Source: Clostridium cuniculi
GTDB taxonomy: Bacteria > Bacillota > Clostridia > Clostridiales > Clostridiaceae
DNA length: 64,000 nucleotides
Direction of reading: 5' to 3'
NCBI RefSeq assembly: GCF_004353185.1
Contig: NZ_SMUS01000002.1
Location: 107,120 to 171,119, forward strand
Below, piece after piece: positions 8,543 to 18,088 of the stretch. A model generated the notes under the pieces. That model ran no database searches and was not told where the DNA came from. It saw only the letters and a program-made list of their open reading frames with translations. How positions within the stretch are numbered: the first letter of the stretch is position 1; each line of letters begins with the position of its first letter. Made by a program: the position numbers and the translations under genes.

Positions 8543-9439
8543 ATGTTCATTGTTCTTATAAGAACTATATTTTTATATTTTTTAGTAATACTTGTAATGA
8601 GATTAATGGGTAAGAGACAAATTGGAGAGCTACAACCATATGAGTTTGTTATAACAATAATGATATCTGACTTAGCAGCTCTTCCAATGCAAGATACTAG
8701 ATTACCTTTAATTCTTGGTATTATTCCAATTATTACTTTATTGTTTATAAAAACAATCTTAACTCAATTACAGCTTAAAAGTCAGTTTACTAGAAAAATA
8801 CTTGAAGGTGAACCTTGTATATTAGTTTGCAAAGGTAAAATAAATTACAAAGCCTTAAAAAAACAACAAATTAATCTAGATGAACTTATGGAGGAACTTA
8901 GACTAGCAGGTTATTTTGATTTAAATGAAATTGAATATGCTATTTTAGAAAATAACGGTCAATTATCATTTTTAACATCTCAAAGTAGCTCTAGTAGCGC
9001 TTCTGTTGATACTTCTTGTAGTTCTAATACACAACCATTATCATCAGGAAGTGAACCTCAAGCTTCCACTCAAAGTAATACTCAAAACACTAATAGCAAT
9101 GCTTCAGGAAGTGAAAGTTCTTCTAAAAATAATAAAAAAAGTAATTCTACAGGCTCTAGTGGATCTAATAGTTCAAGTTCTTCATCAAATTCAAATAGTT
9201 CTGGAAATAGTAACTCTACCCAAGTTCCTAGATTACCTATAATTTATGTTCTAGATGGGCATGTTAATAATAATGCACTTACTACTAGCGGAAAAAATAA
9301 AGTTTGGATTGAACATGAATTGAAAAAATATCATATTAACTCAATTAAAGATGTTTTAATTGCTATGATTGATACTCAAGGAAAATTTGTTTATCAATTA
9401 TATGATAAAAATGATAATGTTAAAGGAGCTAAAAAATGA
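8543..9439 (+). CDS. DUF421 (YetF-like) membrane protein with a Ser/Asn-rich insert
   Basis: 298 residues. The N-terminal 75 are hydrophobic, with about three membrane helices. The conserved DUF421 segment follows (VMRLMGKRQIGELQPYEFVI; LEGEPCILVCKGKI; DELMEELRLAGYFDLNEIEYAILENNG). Where the family normally continues its small cytosolic beta domain, residues about 147-228 are a low-complexity Ser/Asn/Gly/Thr tract, after which the domain resumes (PIIYVLDGHVNNNAL). The insert is in frame and bounded by intact domain sequence, so it looks like an expanded linker rather than a frameshift. The gene overlaps the next by 4 bases. Spore-associated roles are known for some DUF421 proteins; the role here is unknown. 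Confidence 0.85.
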   Translation: MFIVLIRTIFLYFLVILVMRLMGKRQIGELQPYEFVITIMISDLAALPMQDTRLPLILGIIPIITLLFIKTILTQLQLKSQFTRKILEGEPCILVCKGKINYKALKKQQINLDELMEELRLAGYFDLNEIEYAILENNGQLSFLTSQSSSSSASVDTSCSSNTQPLSSGSEPQASTQSNTQNTNSNASGSESSSKNNKKSNSTGSSGSNSSSSSSNSNSSGNSNSTQVPRLPIIYVLDGHVNNNALTTSGKNKVWIEHELKKYHINSIKDVLIAMIDTQGKFVYQLYDKNDNVKGAKK

Positions 9440-9816
9440 AAAACTCATTATTTTCTATTCTTCTCTTTATATTATTATTAGGCTTTTTAACTTATACAGA
9501 TATAAGTTTTAAAAATCTTTGTAGTAATGTTATTGAAATGTGTAATGAAATGGAAGGAAGCTTAAGTTACTCTACTAAAGAAGAAAATTTTGAAGATGCT
9601 ATGGCAATTTTTAATTTAATTCAAGATAAAGGTAAAATAGCTGCTATATATATAAACCATGTAGATTATGATGCATTATTAAGTGAAGCTTTAAAACTAA
9701 CCATATATATTGAAAAAGATGACTCAAGTGAAACTGAAGCATCACTCCATTTATTAAAATATAGCACTGAGCATATGAAAGAACTTCAAGTTCCTAAACT
9801 AGAAAATATTTTCTAA
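9436..9816 (+). CDS. DUF4363 family membrane-anchored protein
   Basis: 126 residues with an N-terminal membrane anchor (about 5-22) and a predicted helical extracytoplasmic part (NVIEMCNEMEGSLS; EASLHLLKYSTEHMKELQ). In many Clostridia a protein of this type follows a DUF421 gene, and here the two overlap by 4 bases (ATGA), implying coupled expression and probably a common complex. Biochemical function unknown. Confidence 0.75.
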   Translation: MKNSLFSILLFILLLGFLTYTDISFKNLCSNVIEMCNEMEGSLSYSTKEENFEDAMAIFNLIQDKGKIAAIYINHVDYDALLSEALKLTIYIEKDDSSETEASLHLLKYSTEHMKELQVPKLENIF

Positions 9817-9856
9817 AAAGATACGCAAAAGATATAATTTCTTTTGCGTATCTTTT
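9816..9856 (+). terminator. Terminator of the DUF421-DUF4363 operon
   Basis: A 16-bp perfect stem (AAAAGATACGCAAAAG, 9816-9831, with its complement 9841-9856) is followed by a T-rich tract. Confidence 0.85.
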
Positions 9857-9988
9857 ATATTTTTATTACATTTATGCATAAACTCACTCCTTTTTGTATA
9901 TACATTTTTATCCAATTGCTTTTCCCACTTATTTATCTAGCTTTTTTCTATATATATTAATATTTTATACATTTTTCCAAAATAACTA

Positions 9989-10017
9989 TTGCATAATTAT
10001 ACACTCTTTTGTATAAT
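9989..10017 (+). promoter_or_regulatory. Promoter of the arginine operon
   Basis: A -35 TTGCAT (9989-9994), a 17-base spacer and a perfect -10 TATAAT (10012-10017). Predicted start is near 10024, leaving a leader of about 57 bases before argG with an AAAGGGGGC ribosome site. Both promoter elements lie inside ArgR boxes. Confidence 0.75.
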
Positions 10018-10024
10018 TATAAAC
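9989..10024. promoter_or_regulatory. Two ArgR operator (ARG) boxes
   Basis: TTGCATAATTATACAC (9989-10004) and TTGTATAATTATAAAC (10009-10024) are near-palindromic and resemble the ARG box (TGNATAATTATNCA type). They start 20 bases apart, about two helical turns on one face, as expected for a hexameric arginine repressor. Box 1 covers the -35 and box 2 the -10, so arginine-bound ArgR would block RNA polymerase directly. No argR gene is in the window. Confidence 0.75.
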
Positions 10025-10081
10025 ATCAAATATTTATTCCAATTTATAGCAACGATTGATAATTAAAGGGGGCTTTTATAT

Positions 10082-11305
10082 ATGAAAAAATTTAATAAAA
10101 TAGTTTTAGCTTATTCAGGAGGACTAGATACATCAATTATAATCTCATGGCTTAAAGAAACTTACGGTTGTGAAGTTATAGCAGTAGTTGGTAATGTTGG
10201 ACAAACTGATGAGCTAGAAGGATTAGAAGAAAAAGCATTAAAAACTGGGGCATCAAAAATTTATATTGAAGATTTAACAAAGGAATTTGTTTATGATTAT
10301 ATCTTCCCTACACTTCAAGCCGGAGCTGTGTATGAAGGAAAATATTTATTAGGAACTTCTTTTGCTAGACCTTTAATAGGAAAAAGACTTGTAGAAATTG
10401 CAAAAAAGGAAGGGGCCGATGCAATTTGTCATGGTTGTACCGGTAAAGGAAATGACCAAGTTCGTTTTGAGCTTGCTGTTAAAAACTTTGCACCAGAAAT
10501 GCCAATTATAGCACCATGGAGAATATGGGATATTAAATCTCGTGAAGAAGAAATTCAATATGCTTTAGATAGAGAGATTCCAATAAAAATTACTTATGAA
10601 ACTAACTATAGTAAAGATAAAAACTTATGGCATTTAAGTCATGAAGGTTTAGACCTAGAATTTCCTGAAAATGAACCTAAGTATGATAAAATATTAGAAC
10701 TTTGTAACACTTTAGAAAATGCACCTAACGAAGCAACTTATATTACTTTAACTTTTGAAAAAGGTATACCAGTTGCCCTTAACGGTGAAAAAATGGATGG
10801 TGTTAAATTAATTGAAGAATTAAATAAAATTGGTGGAGAAAATGCCATTGGTATTATGGATATGGTAGAAAACAGACTTGTTGGTATGAAGTCAAGAGGC
10901 GTTTACGAAACTCCTGGTGGAACTATACTTTACAAAGCTCATGCTGATTTAGAAGAAATTTGTTTAGATAAAGCAACTCATCACTTTAAACAATCAATTG
11001 CTTTAAAATTTGCTGATTTAGTTTATAACGGTGAATGGTTCACTCCACTTAGAGAAAGTCTTTCAGCCTTTGTTGATAAAACTCAAGAAACTGTTACTGG
11101 TGAAGTTAAGCTTAAACTATATAAAGGCAATATTATTAATGCCGGAATGACATCTCCTTATTCATTATACAGCGAAGAATATGCTACTTTCGGTGAAGAT
11201 GGCGTATATAACCAAAAGGATTCTGAAGGATTTATTAATCTTTATGGTTTACCAACTGTAGTAAATGCAAAGATGAAAGATTCTTTAAAGAAACAGGCTG
11301 AATAA
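10082..11305 (+). CDS. argG: Argininosuccinate synthase
   Basis: 407 residues, the normal length. It joins citrulline and aspartate using ATP to make argininosuccinate. The N-terminal PP-loop ATP pyrophosphatase motif AYSGGLDTS (9-17) is intact, as are [13 protein letters not shown] near 120-132 and the Tyr/Ser-rich C-terminal substrate region. First gene of the argGHCJBDF operon behind an ArgR-controlled promoter; argH begins 4 bases after its stop. Confidence 0.97.
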   Translation: MKKFNKIVLAYSGGLDTSIIISWLKETYGCEVIAVVGNVGQTDELEGLEEKALKTGASKIYIEDLTKEFVYDYIFPTLQAGAVYEGKYLLGTSFARPLIGKRLVEIAKKEGADAICHGCTGKGNDQVRFELAVKNFAPEMPIIAPWRIWDIKSREEEIQYALDREIPIKITYETNYSKDKNLWHLSHEGLDLEFPENEPKYDKILELCNTLENAPNEATYITLTFEKGIPVALNGEKMDGVKLIEELNKIGGENAIGIMDMVENRLVGMKSRGVYETPGGTILYKAHADLEEICLDKATHHFKQSIALKFADLVYNGEWFTPLRESLSAFVDKTQETVTGEVKLKLYKGNIINAGMTSPYSLYSEEYATFGEDGVYNQKDSEGFINLYGLPTVVNAKMKDSLKKQAE

Positions 11306-11309
11306 AAAA

Positions 11310-12710
11310 ATGAAGCTTTGGGGCGGAAGATTTACTGAAGGAGTTAATGAGTTAGTTAATACCTTTAACTCCTCCATTTCAATTGATTCAAGAATGTATA
11401 AGGAAGATATAGAAGGAAGCCTTGCCCATGTTAAAATGCTTGGAAAGCAAGGAATTATTCCTTCTCAAGATAGTGAAAAAATAGTTGAAGGCTTAAAAAA
11501 AATATTAATAAGAATTAACAGTGGAACTATAGAAATAGATAAAGATGCTGAGGATATTCACAGCTTTGTTGAAAGTATATTAACTTACTATATTGGTGAT
11601 GAAGGTAAAAAACTTCATACTGGTAGAAGCAGAAATGACCAAGTTACTTTAGATACTAAACTTTATTTAAAGAAATATATTAAAATTATAATAAATGAAA
11701 TATTGAATCTTCATGAAACCTTACTTGAAAAGGCTAATGAAAATATAAATACTATTATGCCAGGATATACTCATATGCAAAAAGCTCAACCAATTACTTT
11801 TGCACATCATATCTTAGCATATTGTGAAATGTTTAAAAGAGATATAGGACGACTTTTTGATTCCTATAGAAGACTTGATGAAATGCCACTTGGAAGTGGT
11901 GCTTTAGCAACCTCTACATACCCTATTGATAGAGAGTTTGTAGCATCTGAGCTTGGCTTTTCTAAAATAACACTTAATAGTTTAGATTCTGTTTCAGATA
12001 GAGACTATGCTATAGAAACTTTATCTGCACTTTCATTAATAATGATGCATTTATCAAGATTCTCAGAAGAAATTATACTATGGTGTACTGGTGAGTTTAA
12101 CTTTATAGAACTTAATGATAGTTACAGTACTGGAAGTAGTATAATGCCTCAAAAGAAAAATCCTGATGTGGCAGAATTAGTTAGAGGTAAAACAGGAAGA
12201 GTTTATGGTGATTTAATGACTTTACTTACTGTTATGAAAGGTATTCCTCTAGCTTACAATAAAGACATGCAAGAAGATAAAGAAGCATTATTTGATGGTT
12301 TAGATACTGCTCTTCTTTCACTTCAAACCTTTAATGGAATGATTAAAACTATGAAAGTAAAAAAAGCTAATATGAAAAAATCTGCTGCTGGTGGATTTAC
12401 AAATGCTACTGATGTTGCTGATTATCTTGTTAAAAAAGGTATGGCATTTAGAAATGCTCATGAAGTTGTAGGCCAAATAGTTCTTTATTGTATTGATAAA
12501 GATATTGCTATAGATGACTTAAGTATGGAAGAATTTAAAAACTTCTCTCCTATTTTTGAAGAAGATATATATAAGGCAATAGACTTATTAACTTGTGTTG
12601 AAGAAAGAAGTGTCATTGGGGGACCTAGCTCTTCATCAGTTAAAATGCAAATAGAAATTTTAGAAAAATTTATAAAAGAAAATAAGGAGAATTTATCATG
12701 TTTAAAGTAG
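11310..12710 (+). CDS. argH: Argininosuccinate lyase
   Basis: 466 residues, full length. It splits argininosuccinate into arginine and fumarate. Family motifs: HTGRSRNDQ near 107-115, the catalytic-His region [13 protein letters not shown] near 150-162, and the fumarase-superfamily signature [12 protein letters not shown] near 272-283. The ribosome site inside the argG end is weak, so translation may be coupled to argG. Its last 13 bases overlap argC. Confidence 0.97.
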   Translation: MKLWGGRFTEGVNELVNTFNSSISIDSRMYKEDIEGSLAHVKMLGKQGIIPSQDSEKIVEGLKKILIRINSGTIEIDKDAEDIHSFVESILTYYIGDEGKKLHTGRSRNDQVTLDTKLYLKKYIKIIINEILNLHETLLEKANENINTIMPGYTHMQKAQPITFAHHILAYCEMFKRDIGRLFDSYRRLDEMPLGSGALATSTYPIDREFVASELGFSKITLNSLDSVSDRDYAIETLSALSLIMMHLSRFSEEIILWCTGEFNFIELNDSYSTGSSIMPQKKNPDVAELVRGKTGRVYGDLMTLLTVMKGIPLAYNKDMQEDKEALFDGLDTALLSLQTFNGMIKTMKVKKANMKKSAAGGFTNATDVADYLVKKGMAFRNAHEVVGQIVLYCIDKDIAIDDLSMEEFKNFSPIFEEDIYKAIDLLTCVEERSVIGGPSSSSVKMQIEILEKFIKENKENLSCLK

Positions 12711-13732
12711 GAATTATTGGGGCAACAGGATACGTTGGAGTTGAATTGTTAAGACTTTTACTTAATCATGATAAGGTTACAGTTACTGCTATCTCCTCCT
12801 CTACTTTTAAAGATGAGGAGATAAGCTCTGTATATAAAAGTTTTTTCAATAAAACAGCACTAGTTTGCAAAGATAAAAGTGATGTTATTGATAAATGTGA
12901 TGTTATATTTACTGCTCTTCCTCATGGTTTAAGTGAAGAAATAGCAGCTGAAGCAATAAGCAAAAATAAAAAGGTAATAGATCTTGGGGCTGATTTTAGA
13001 TTAGAATGTGAAAATTCTTATGAAGAATGGTATGGAAAAAAGTTTACATGCAAAGATATTCATAAGAATAGCATATATGGACTACCAGAATTTAATGGTT
13101 CTAAAGTTAAAGAATTTAATATAGTTGCTAATCCTGGGTGTTATCCAACAAGTATTTCACTTGGACTTATGCCACTATTGAAAAATAATTTAATTAATAC
13201 TAAAAATATAATTTGTGATTCAAAGTCAGGAATTACTGGTGCTGGAAGAGGACTTTCTTTAAAAACTCACTTTGCAGAAGCTAATGAAAATTTTGCTGCA
13301 TACGGTATTGGTAGCCACAGACATACACCTGAAATTGAACAAACCCTATCATATATGGCAAATGAAAATGTAGAAGTAACATTTACTCCTCACCTATTAC
13401 CTGTCAATAGAGGAATACTTTCTACAATTTACTGCCAACCTAAAGATAAACTTACCTTAGAAGAAATTCATGAAATATATAAAAAACAATATGAAAATGA
13501 AGAGTTTGTCCATGTACTACCATTAGGTCAAACTGCTGAAATAAAACACGTTAAATATACAAATAATTGTCATATTTCTATTCATCAAAATTATAGAAAA
13601 AATAAAATAATAATTGTTAGCGTTATAGATAATATGGTTAAAGGAGCTGCTGGACAAGCTATTCAAAACATGAACCTATTGCTCGACTTACCACAAAATA
13701 CTGGACTTAAATTAATAGCTCCAAGCTTTTAA
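12698..13732 (+). CDS. argC: N-acetyl-gamma-glutamyl-phosphate reductase
   Basis: 344 residues. It reduces N-acetylglutamyl phosphate to the semialdehyde with NADPH, the third step of arginine synthesis. It has the Rossmann motif [14 protein letters not shown] at the N-terminus and the catalytic NPGCYPTS, Cys near residue 149. The start lies inside argH with ribosome site AAGGAGA and an out-of-frame overlap of 13 bases. Confidence 0.97.
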   Translation: MFKVGIIGATGYVGVELLRLLLNHDKVTVTAISSSTFKDEEISSVYKSFFNKTALVCKDKSDVIDKCDVIFTALPHGLSEEIAAEAISKNKKVIDLGADFRLECENSYEEWYGKKFTCKDIHKNSIYGLPEFNGSKVKEFNIVANPGCYPTSISLGLMPLLKNNLINTKNIICDSKSGITGAGRGLSLKTHFAEANENFAAYGIGSHRHTPEIEQTLSYMANENVEVTFTPHLLPVNRGILSTIYCQPKDKLTLEEIHEIYKKQYENEEFVHVLPLGQTAEIKHVKYTNNCHISIHQNYRKNKIIIVSVIDNMVKGAAGQAIQNMNLLLDLPQNTGLKLIAPSF

Positions 13733-13750
13733 ATAAAGGATGTGTAATTT

Positions 13751-14980
13751 ATGATTAAAATAGATGAAAATTTAACGGTGACTTCCCCTGCTGGTTTTAA
13801 AGCATCTGGAATTCATTGTGGTCTAAAAAAAAGCTTATTAAAAAAAGATTTAGCTTTAATATATTCTGATGTTGTAGCCACTTCTTGTGGAGTTTACACA
13901 AAAAATAAAGTAAAAGGCGCTCCACTTACAGTAACTAAACAACATTTAATTAACAAAAAAGCTCAAGCTATAATTATTAATAGTGGAAATGCCAACACTT
14001 GTAATGGTGATGATGGTTTGTCAAAAGCAAATAAAATGACTCACCTTTGTGCTAAAGCATTAAACATTAAAAATGATGATGTACTAGTTGCTTCAACAGG
14101 AGTAATAGGTGTTCCTCTTAATATAGATGCAATAAAAGATGGAATTCCTCAACTAGTAGGTAATTTATCAGAAGATATTGAAGGTGCTAAAAATGCCTCT
14201 ATGGCTATTATGACTACTGATACAATTCAGAAACAAGCTGGAATTACATTTGAAATCAGTGGTAAAAAAGTTACACTTGCTGCTATGGCTAAGGGGTCTG
14301 GTATGATTCATCCAAATATGGCTACTATGCTTTCTTTTATAACTACTGATATTTCAATATCTCCTACTTTATTAAAGGAAGCATTAAAGGAAAGTGTTAA
14401 TGTTTCTTATAACAGAATAAGTGTTGATGGTGATTCTAGCACTAACGATATGGTTTTAATAATGGCAAATGGACTTGCTTCAAATGAAACTATAACTGAA
14501 AAAAATAATGATTATAATTTATTCTTAGAAGCATTAACCTCTTTAAATATTTATATGTCTAAAAAAATTGCAAAGGATGGTGAGGGAGCCACCAAACTTA
14601 TAGAATGTACTGTAAAAAATGCTAATTCTATTGATGATGCTGAAACTCTTTCTAAAAGTGTAGTTACTTCAAGCCTTGTTAAAGCTGCAATCTTTGGCAG
14701 TGATGCTAACTGGGGAAGAATCCTTTGTGCACTAGGATACTCTAATGTAGACTTTGATCCTGAAAAAGTTGATGTTTCTTTTGCAAGTACTTCAGGAGAA
14801 ATTCTTGTTTGCCAAAATGGTACTTCTGTAAATTTTGATGAAGCTAAGGCAAAAGAAATTTTATTACAAGATGAAATTAAAATTTTAATAGATATGAAAC
14901 TAGCTTCATCAGAAGCAACAACATGGGGCTGCGATTTAACTTATGATTACGTAAAAATAAACGGTGACTACCGCAGTTAA
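13751..14980 (+). CDS. argJ: Bifunctional ornithine acetyltransferase / N-acetylglutamate synthase
   Basis: 409 residues. It recycles the acetyl group from N-acetylornithine to glutamate. The precursor is self-cleaved in KGSGMIHPNMATML, with the N-terminal nucleophile Thr near residue 192 forming the start of the beta subunit. No argA or argE is in the window, which fits a cyclic pathway run by ArgJ. The gene is followed by an unusual perfect hairpin before argB. Confidence 0.96.
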   Translation: MIKIDENLTVTSPAGFKASGIHCGLKKSLLKKDLALIYSDVVATSCGVYTKNKVKGAPLTVTKQHLINKKAQAIIINSGNANTCNGDDGLSKANKMTHLCAKALNIKNDDVLVASTGVIGVPLNIDAIKDGIPQLVGNLSEDIEGAKNASMAIMTTDTIQKQAGITFEISGKKVTLAAMAKGSGMIHPNMATMLSFITTDISISPTLLKEALKESVNVSYNRISVDGDSSTNDMVLIMANGLASNETITEKNNDYNLFLEALTSLNIYMSKKIAKDGEGATKLIECTVKNANSIDDAETLSKSVVTSSLVKAAIFGSDANWGRILCALGYSNVDFDPEKVDVSFASTSGEILVCQNGTSVNFDEAKAKEILLQDEIKILIDMKLASSEATTWGCDLTYDYVKINGDYRS

Positions 14981-14987
14981 CAATATA

Positions 14988-15048
14988 TGGGTGGACCTCC
15001 GGGGTCAATCCATATTTTGGATTGACCCCGGAGGTCCACCCATTTTTT
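14988..15048 (+). terminator. 25-bp perfect hairpin with T6 tail between argJ and argB
   Basis: Arms 14988-15012 and 15018-15042 are perfectly complementary over 25 bp, loop TATTT, followed by TTTTTT (15043-15048). The arms contain GGTGGACCTCCGGGG and are far more GC-rich than anything around them. In form it is a strong intrinsic terminator, yet it sits inside the operon with the argB ribosome site (GGAGG, 15049-15053) directly behind the T run. It may partially terminate or attenuate, stabilise the upstream mRNA end, or be a small inserted repeat. Confidence 0.8.
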
Positions 15049-15061
15049 GGAGGTGTAACAA

Positions 15062-15916
15062 TTGAACTATGCTCAACATGCAAATATATTAATTCAGGCA
15101 TTACCTTATATCCAAGAATATTACGGTAAGACTATTGTAATTAAATATGGTGGAAATGCCATGATTAATGATGAATTAACTAAAACAGTAATAAATGATA
15201 TTATCCTTATGAAATGTATTGGAATTAATCCAATAATAGTCCATGGTGGTGGTCCTGATATTAGCAGTACTTTAGCTAAAATGAATCATGAAAGTAAATT
15301 TATAAATGGTTTGAGATATACTGATGAAACTACAATAACAGTTGCTCAAATGGTCTTAGCTGGAAAAGTAAATAAAGATTTAGTTAAACTAATTGAAAAA
15401 AATGGCGGTAAAGCAATTGGTTTATCTGGAATTGATGGATCATTAATAAAAGCTAAAAAGCTTATTAGTGATATTGATTTAGGTTTTGTAGGTGAAATAA
15501 CTTCTGTAAATACAGAACTTCTAAATTTATCAATGAATTCTGGTTATATCCCTGTAGTTTCTTCTATTGCAATAGGTGAAAATGATACTAATAGTTATAA
15601 CATAAATGCAGATACTTGTGCTTCAAAAATTGCCTCTGCTTTAAAGGCTGAAAAATTAATTCTTTTAACTGATGTACCTGGCGTAATGACAGATCAAAAT
15701 GACCCTTCTACTTTAATTTCAACTTTAAGGTTACATCAAATTCCAAAACTAACTGTAGATAAAATAATTAAAGGTGGAATGATTCCTAAGATAAACTGTT
15801 GTGTTGAATCTGTAAGAATGGGAGTTAAAAAAGCTCACATAATTGATGGCAGAATTAAACACTCTATCTTACTTGAATTACTATCTGAAAAAGGAATTGG
15901 AACAGAAATATATTAA
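15062..15916 (+). CDS. argB: Acetylglutamate kinase
   Basis: 284 residues. It phosphorylates N-acetylglutamate. Amino-acid-kinase motifs: VIKYGGNAM near 26-34, IVHGGGPDIS near 58-67, NINADTCASKIA near 180 and KGGMIPKI near 238. The start is a TTG with GGAGG 8 bases upstream; the first ATG further in would remove conserved N-terminal residues (YAQHANILIQALPYI). It lies just behind the intra-operon hairpin, so its level, and that of argD and argF, may be set separately from argGHCJ. Confidence 0.95.
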   Translation: MNYAQHANILIQALPYIQEYYGKTIVIKYGGNAMINDELTKTVINDIILMKCIGINPIIVHGGGPDISSTLAKMNHESKFINGLRYTDETTITVAQMVLAGKVNKDLVKLIEKNGGKAIGLSGIDGSLIKAKKLISDIDLGFVGEITSVNTELLNLSMNSGYIPVVSSIAIGENDTNSYNINADTCASKIASALKAEKLILLTDVPGVMTDQNDPSTLISTLRLHQIPKLTVDKIIKGGMIPKINCCVESVRMGVKKAHIIDGRIKHSILLELLSEKGIGTEIY

Positions 15917-15938
15917 CTAATTAAACGAGGTGATTAAA

Positions 15939-17117
15939 ATGACTTTATTTGAAGAAGAAAATAAGTACTTAATGAATACTTATGCTACCTTGCCTATTGA
16001 AATAGATTATGGTCAGGGATCTTACTTATTTGATAAAAACAATAAAAAATATATAGATTTTACTAGTGGAATTGGCGTTAACTCTTTAGGTTATAACAAT
16101 GCTGATTGGAAAAACTCAATAATATCTCAACTAAACAATTTCCAACATCTATCTAATATTTTCACTAATAATTCTACTGTATCACTTGCAAAAAAACTTT
16201 GTGAGTTATCTGGAATGAGTAAAGTTTTCTTTGCTAATTCTGGAGCTGAAGCAAATGAATGTGCTATTAAACTTGCTAGAAAGTATAGCTTTAACAAATA
16301 TGGTGAAGGTAGAGGTACTATTCTTTCACTAAAACAATCTTTCCATGGTAGAACATTAGCTACATTAACTGCAACTGGACAAGATAAATTTCATAACTAC
16401 TTCTTTCCATTTCCTACAGGGTTTAATTATGTAACCGCTAATTCCATTGATGACCTACAAGAAAAACTTACTTCTGATGTTTGTGCAATAATAATGGAAG
16501 CTATTCAAGGTGAAGGTGGTGTTCATCCACTGAATAAAGATTTTGTTTTAGCTACTTGTAAGTTAGCTAAGGAAAAAGATATATTAATAATCTTTGATGA
16601 AGTTCAATGCGGAATAGCTAGAACAGGAAACCTCTTTGGTTATAATACCTTCAATGTTGAACCTGATATAGTCACTTGTGCTAAAGGCCTAGGAGCAGGA
16701 CTTCCTATAGGAGCAGTTTTATGTAATGAAAAACTTTCAACAACTTTCCAACCTGGAGATCACGGTTCAACATTCGGTGGAAATCCTGTTATATGTGCAG
16801 GTGCAGCCTCAGTATTAAATCAACTTTGTAATACTAATTCTTATAGTGAAATTATATTTAAAGGTAAATTAATAAAAGAAACTATCTTAAATGAAAATTT
16901 AGAAATAGTAAAAGATGTTCGTGGATTAGGTCTAATGCTTGGAATAGAAATAGATGGTGATTCATCTATTATTCAAAAGAAAGCTCTTGAAAATGGACTA
17001 CTAGTTTTAACTGCTGGTAAAAATGTAATAAGACTGCTACCACCACTAAATATCTCTGTAGAAGACGTTAAAGAAGGCTTAAAAATCTTAGTAAAAGTAT
17101 TAAAAGAATATAAGTAA
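15939..17117 (+). CDS. argD: Acetylornithine aminotransferase
   Basis: 392 residues from the ATG at 15939. An in-frame GTG at 15930 lies inside the GAGGTGA ribosome site and is not used. It is a class III pyridoxal-phosphate transaminase converting N-acetylglutamate semialdehyde to N-acetylornithine. Visible motifs: NSGAEANECAIKLAR, FHGRTLATL, IIFDEVQCGIARTG, and the PLP lysine in TCAKGLGAG near residue 249. Sixth gene of the operon; argF follows after 21 bases. Confidence 0.95.
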   Translation: MTLFEEENKYLMNTYATLPIEIDYGQGSYLFDKNNKKYIDFTSGIGVNSLGYNNADWKNSIISQLNNFQHLSNIFTNNSTVSLAKKLCELSGMSKVFFANSGAEANECAIKLARKYSFNKYGEGRGTILSLKQSFHGRTLATLTATGQDKFHNYFFPFPTGFNYVTANSIDDLQEKLTSDVCAIIMEAIQGEGGVHPLNKDFVLATCKLAKEKDILIIFDEVQCGIARTGNLFGYNTFNVEPDIVTCAKGLGAGLPIGAVLCNEKLSTTFQPGDHGSTFGGNPVICAGAASVLNQLCNTNSYSEIIFKGKLIKETILNENLEIVKDVRGLGLMLGIEIDGDSSIIQKKALENGLLVLTAGKNVIRLLPPLNISVEDVKEGLKILVKVLKEYK

Positions 17118-17138
17118 ATATAAAAGGGGGCTTTATTT

Positions 17139-18059
17139 ATGAATAAAGATTTATTACGTATGGATGATCTTTCAAAAGATGAAATTTTAGATATATTAAA
17201 TCTTGCTGATCAATTAAAATATGAACAAAAACATGGTATAGAACATCATTTACTAAAAGGAAAATCTTTAGGTATGATTTTTGAAAAAGCATCAACTCGT
17301 ACAAGAGTTTCCTTTGAAGTTGGAATGTATCAACTCGGTGGACATCCTCTATTCTTAAGTTCTAAAGACTTGCAAATAGGTCGTGGGGAACCTATCCAAG
17401 ATACTGCTAGAGTTTTATCTAGATACTTAGATGGAATTATGATAAGAACATTTTCTCAAAAAGAAATTGAAACTTTAGCTGAATGTTCATCTATTCCTAT
17501 AATTAATGGATTAACAGACGATGAGCATCCATGCCAGGTTTTAGCAGATTTAATGACTATAAGAGAAAAGAAACTTATCCTTGAGGGCTTAAAGGTTGCA
17601 TATATTGGTGATGGTAATAATATGTGTAATTCTTTAATTGTTGGTTGCTTAACTTTAGGTATGAATGTAGCAATTGCTAATCCTATTGGTTACAAACCAC
17701 CTAAATATTATATTGAAAAAGGTATTTCATTAGCTGAAGAAAATGGGGGTTCTTTTGAAATGACTGAAAATCCATCAGAAGCTATAAAAAATGCTGATGT
17801 AATTATAACTGATGTTTGGGCTAGTATGGGACAAGAGAGTGAGGCTAAGAAACGTCAAATTGCCTTCAAAGGATATCAAGTTAATTCCGAAATAATGAAA
17901 TTAGCAAATAATGATGCTATTGTTCTTCATTGTCTTCCAGCTCATAGAGAAGAAGAAATTACTGAAGAAGTTCTTGAAGCTCATGCTGATGAAATCTTTG
18001 AAGAAGCCGAAAATAGACTTCACGCTCAAAAAGCAGTACTAGTCAAATTGTTATCATAA
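17139..18059 (+). CDS. argF: Ornithine carbamoyltransferase
   Basis: 306 residues. It makes citrulline from ornithine and carbamoyl phosphate. Carbamoyl-phosphate motif STRTR near 53-57, HPCQVLADL near 130 and the ornithine-loop HCLPAHR near 267. The biosynthetic context favours ArgF over a catabolic ArcB. Last gene of the operon, with ribosome site AAAGGGGGC and a terminator that overlaps its stop codon. Confidence 0.95.
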   Translation: MNKDLLRMDDLSKDEILDILNLADQLKYEQKHGIEHHLLKGKSLGMIFEKASTRTRVSFEVGMYQLGGHPLFLSSKDLQIGRGEPIQDTARVLSRYLDGIMIRTFSQKEIETLAECSSIPIINGLTDDEHPCQVLADLMTIREKKLILEGLKVAYIGDGNNMCNSLIVGCLTLGMNVAIANPIGYKPPKYYIEKGISLAEENGGSFEMTENPSEAIKNADVIITDVWASMGQESEAKKRQIAFKGYQVNSEIMKLANNDAIVLHCLPAHREEEITEEVLEAHADEIFEEAENRLHAQKAVLVKLLS

Positions 18060-18088
18060 AAGGTAGGACTATCATAGTCCTACCTTTT
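18058..18088. terminator. Bidirectional terminator between argF and the NdpA-like gene
   Basis: A 14-bp perfect stem (18058-18071 with 18075-18088), loop TCA, with A and T runs on both sides. It overlaps the argF stop and ends at the stop of the opposing gene. Confidence 0.9.

Noticed and set aside
9006..9242. Plus-strand open frame overlapping the DUF421 insert in another frame
   Set aside because: Product of the repetitive serine codons; no ribosome site, and the DUF421 frame continues through.
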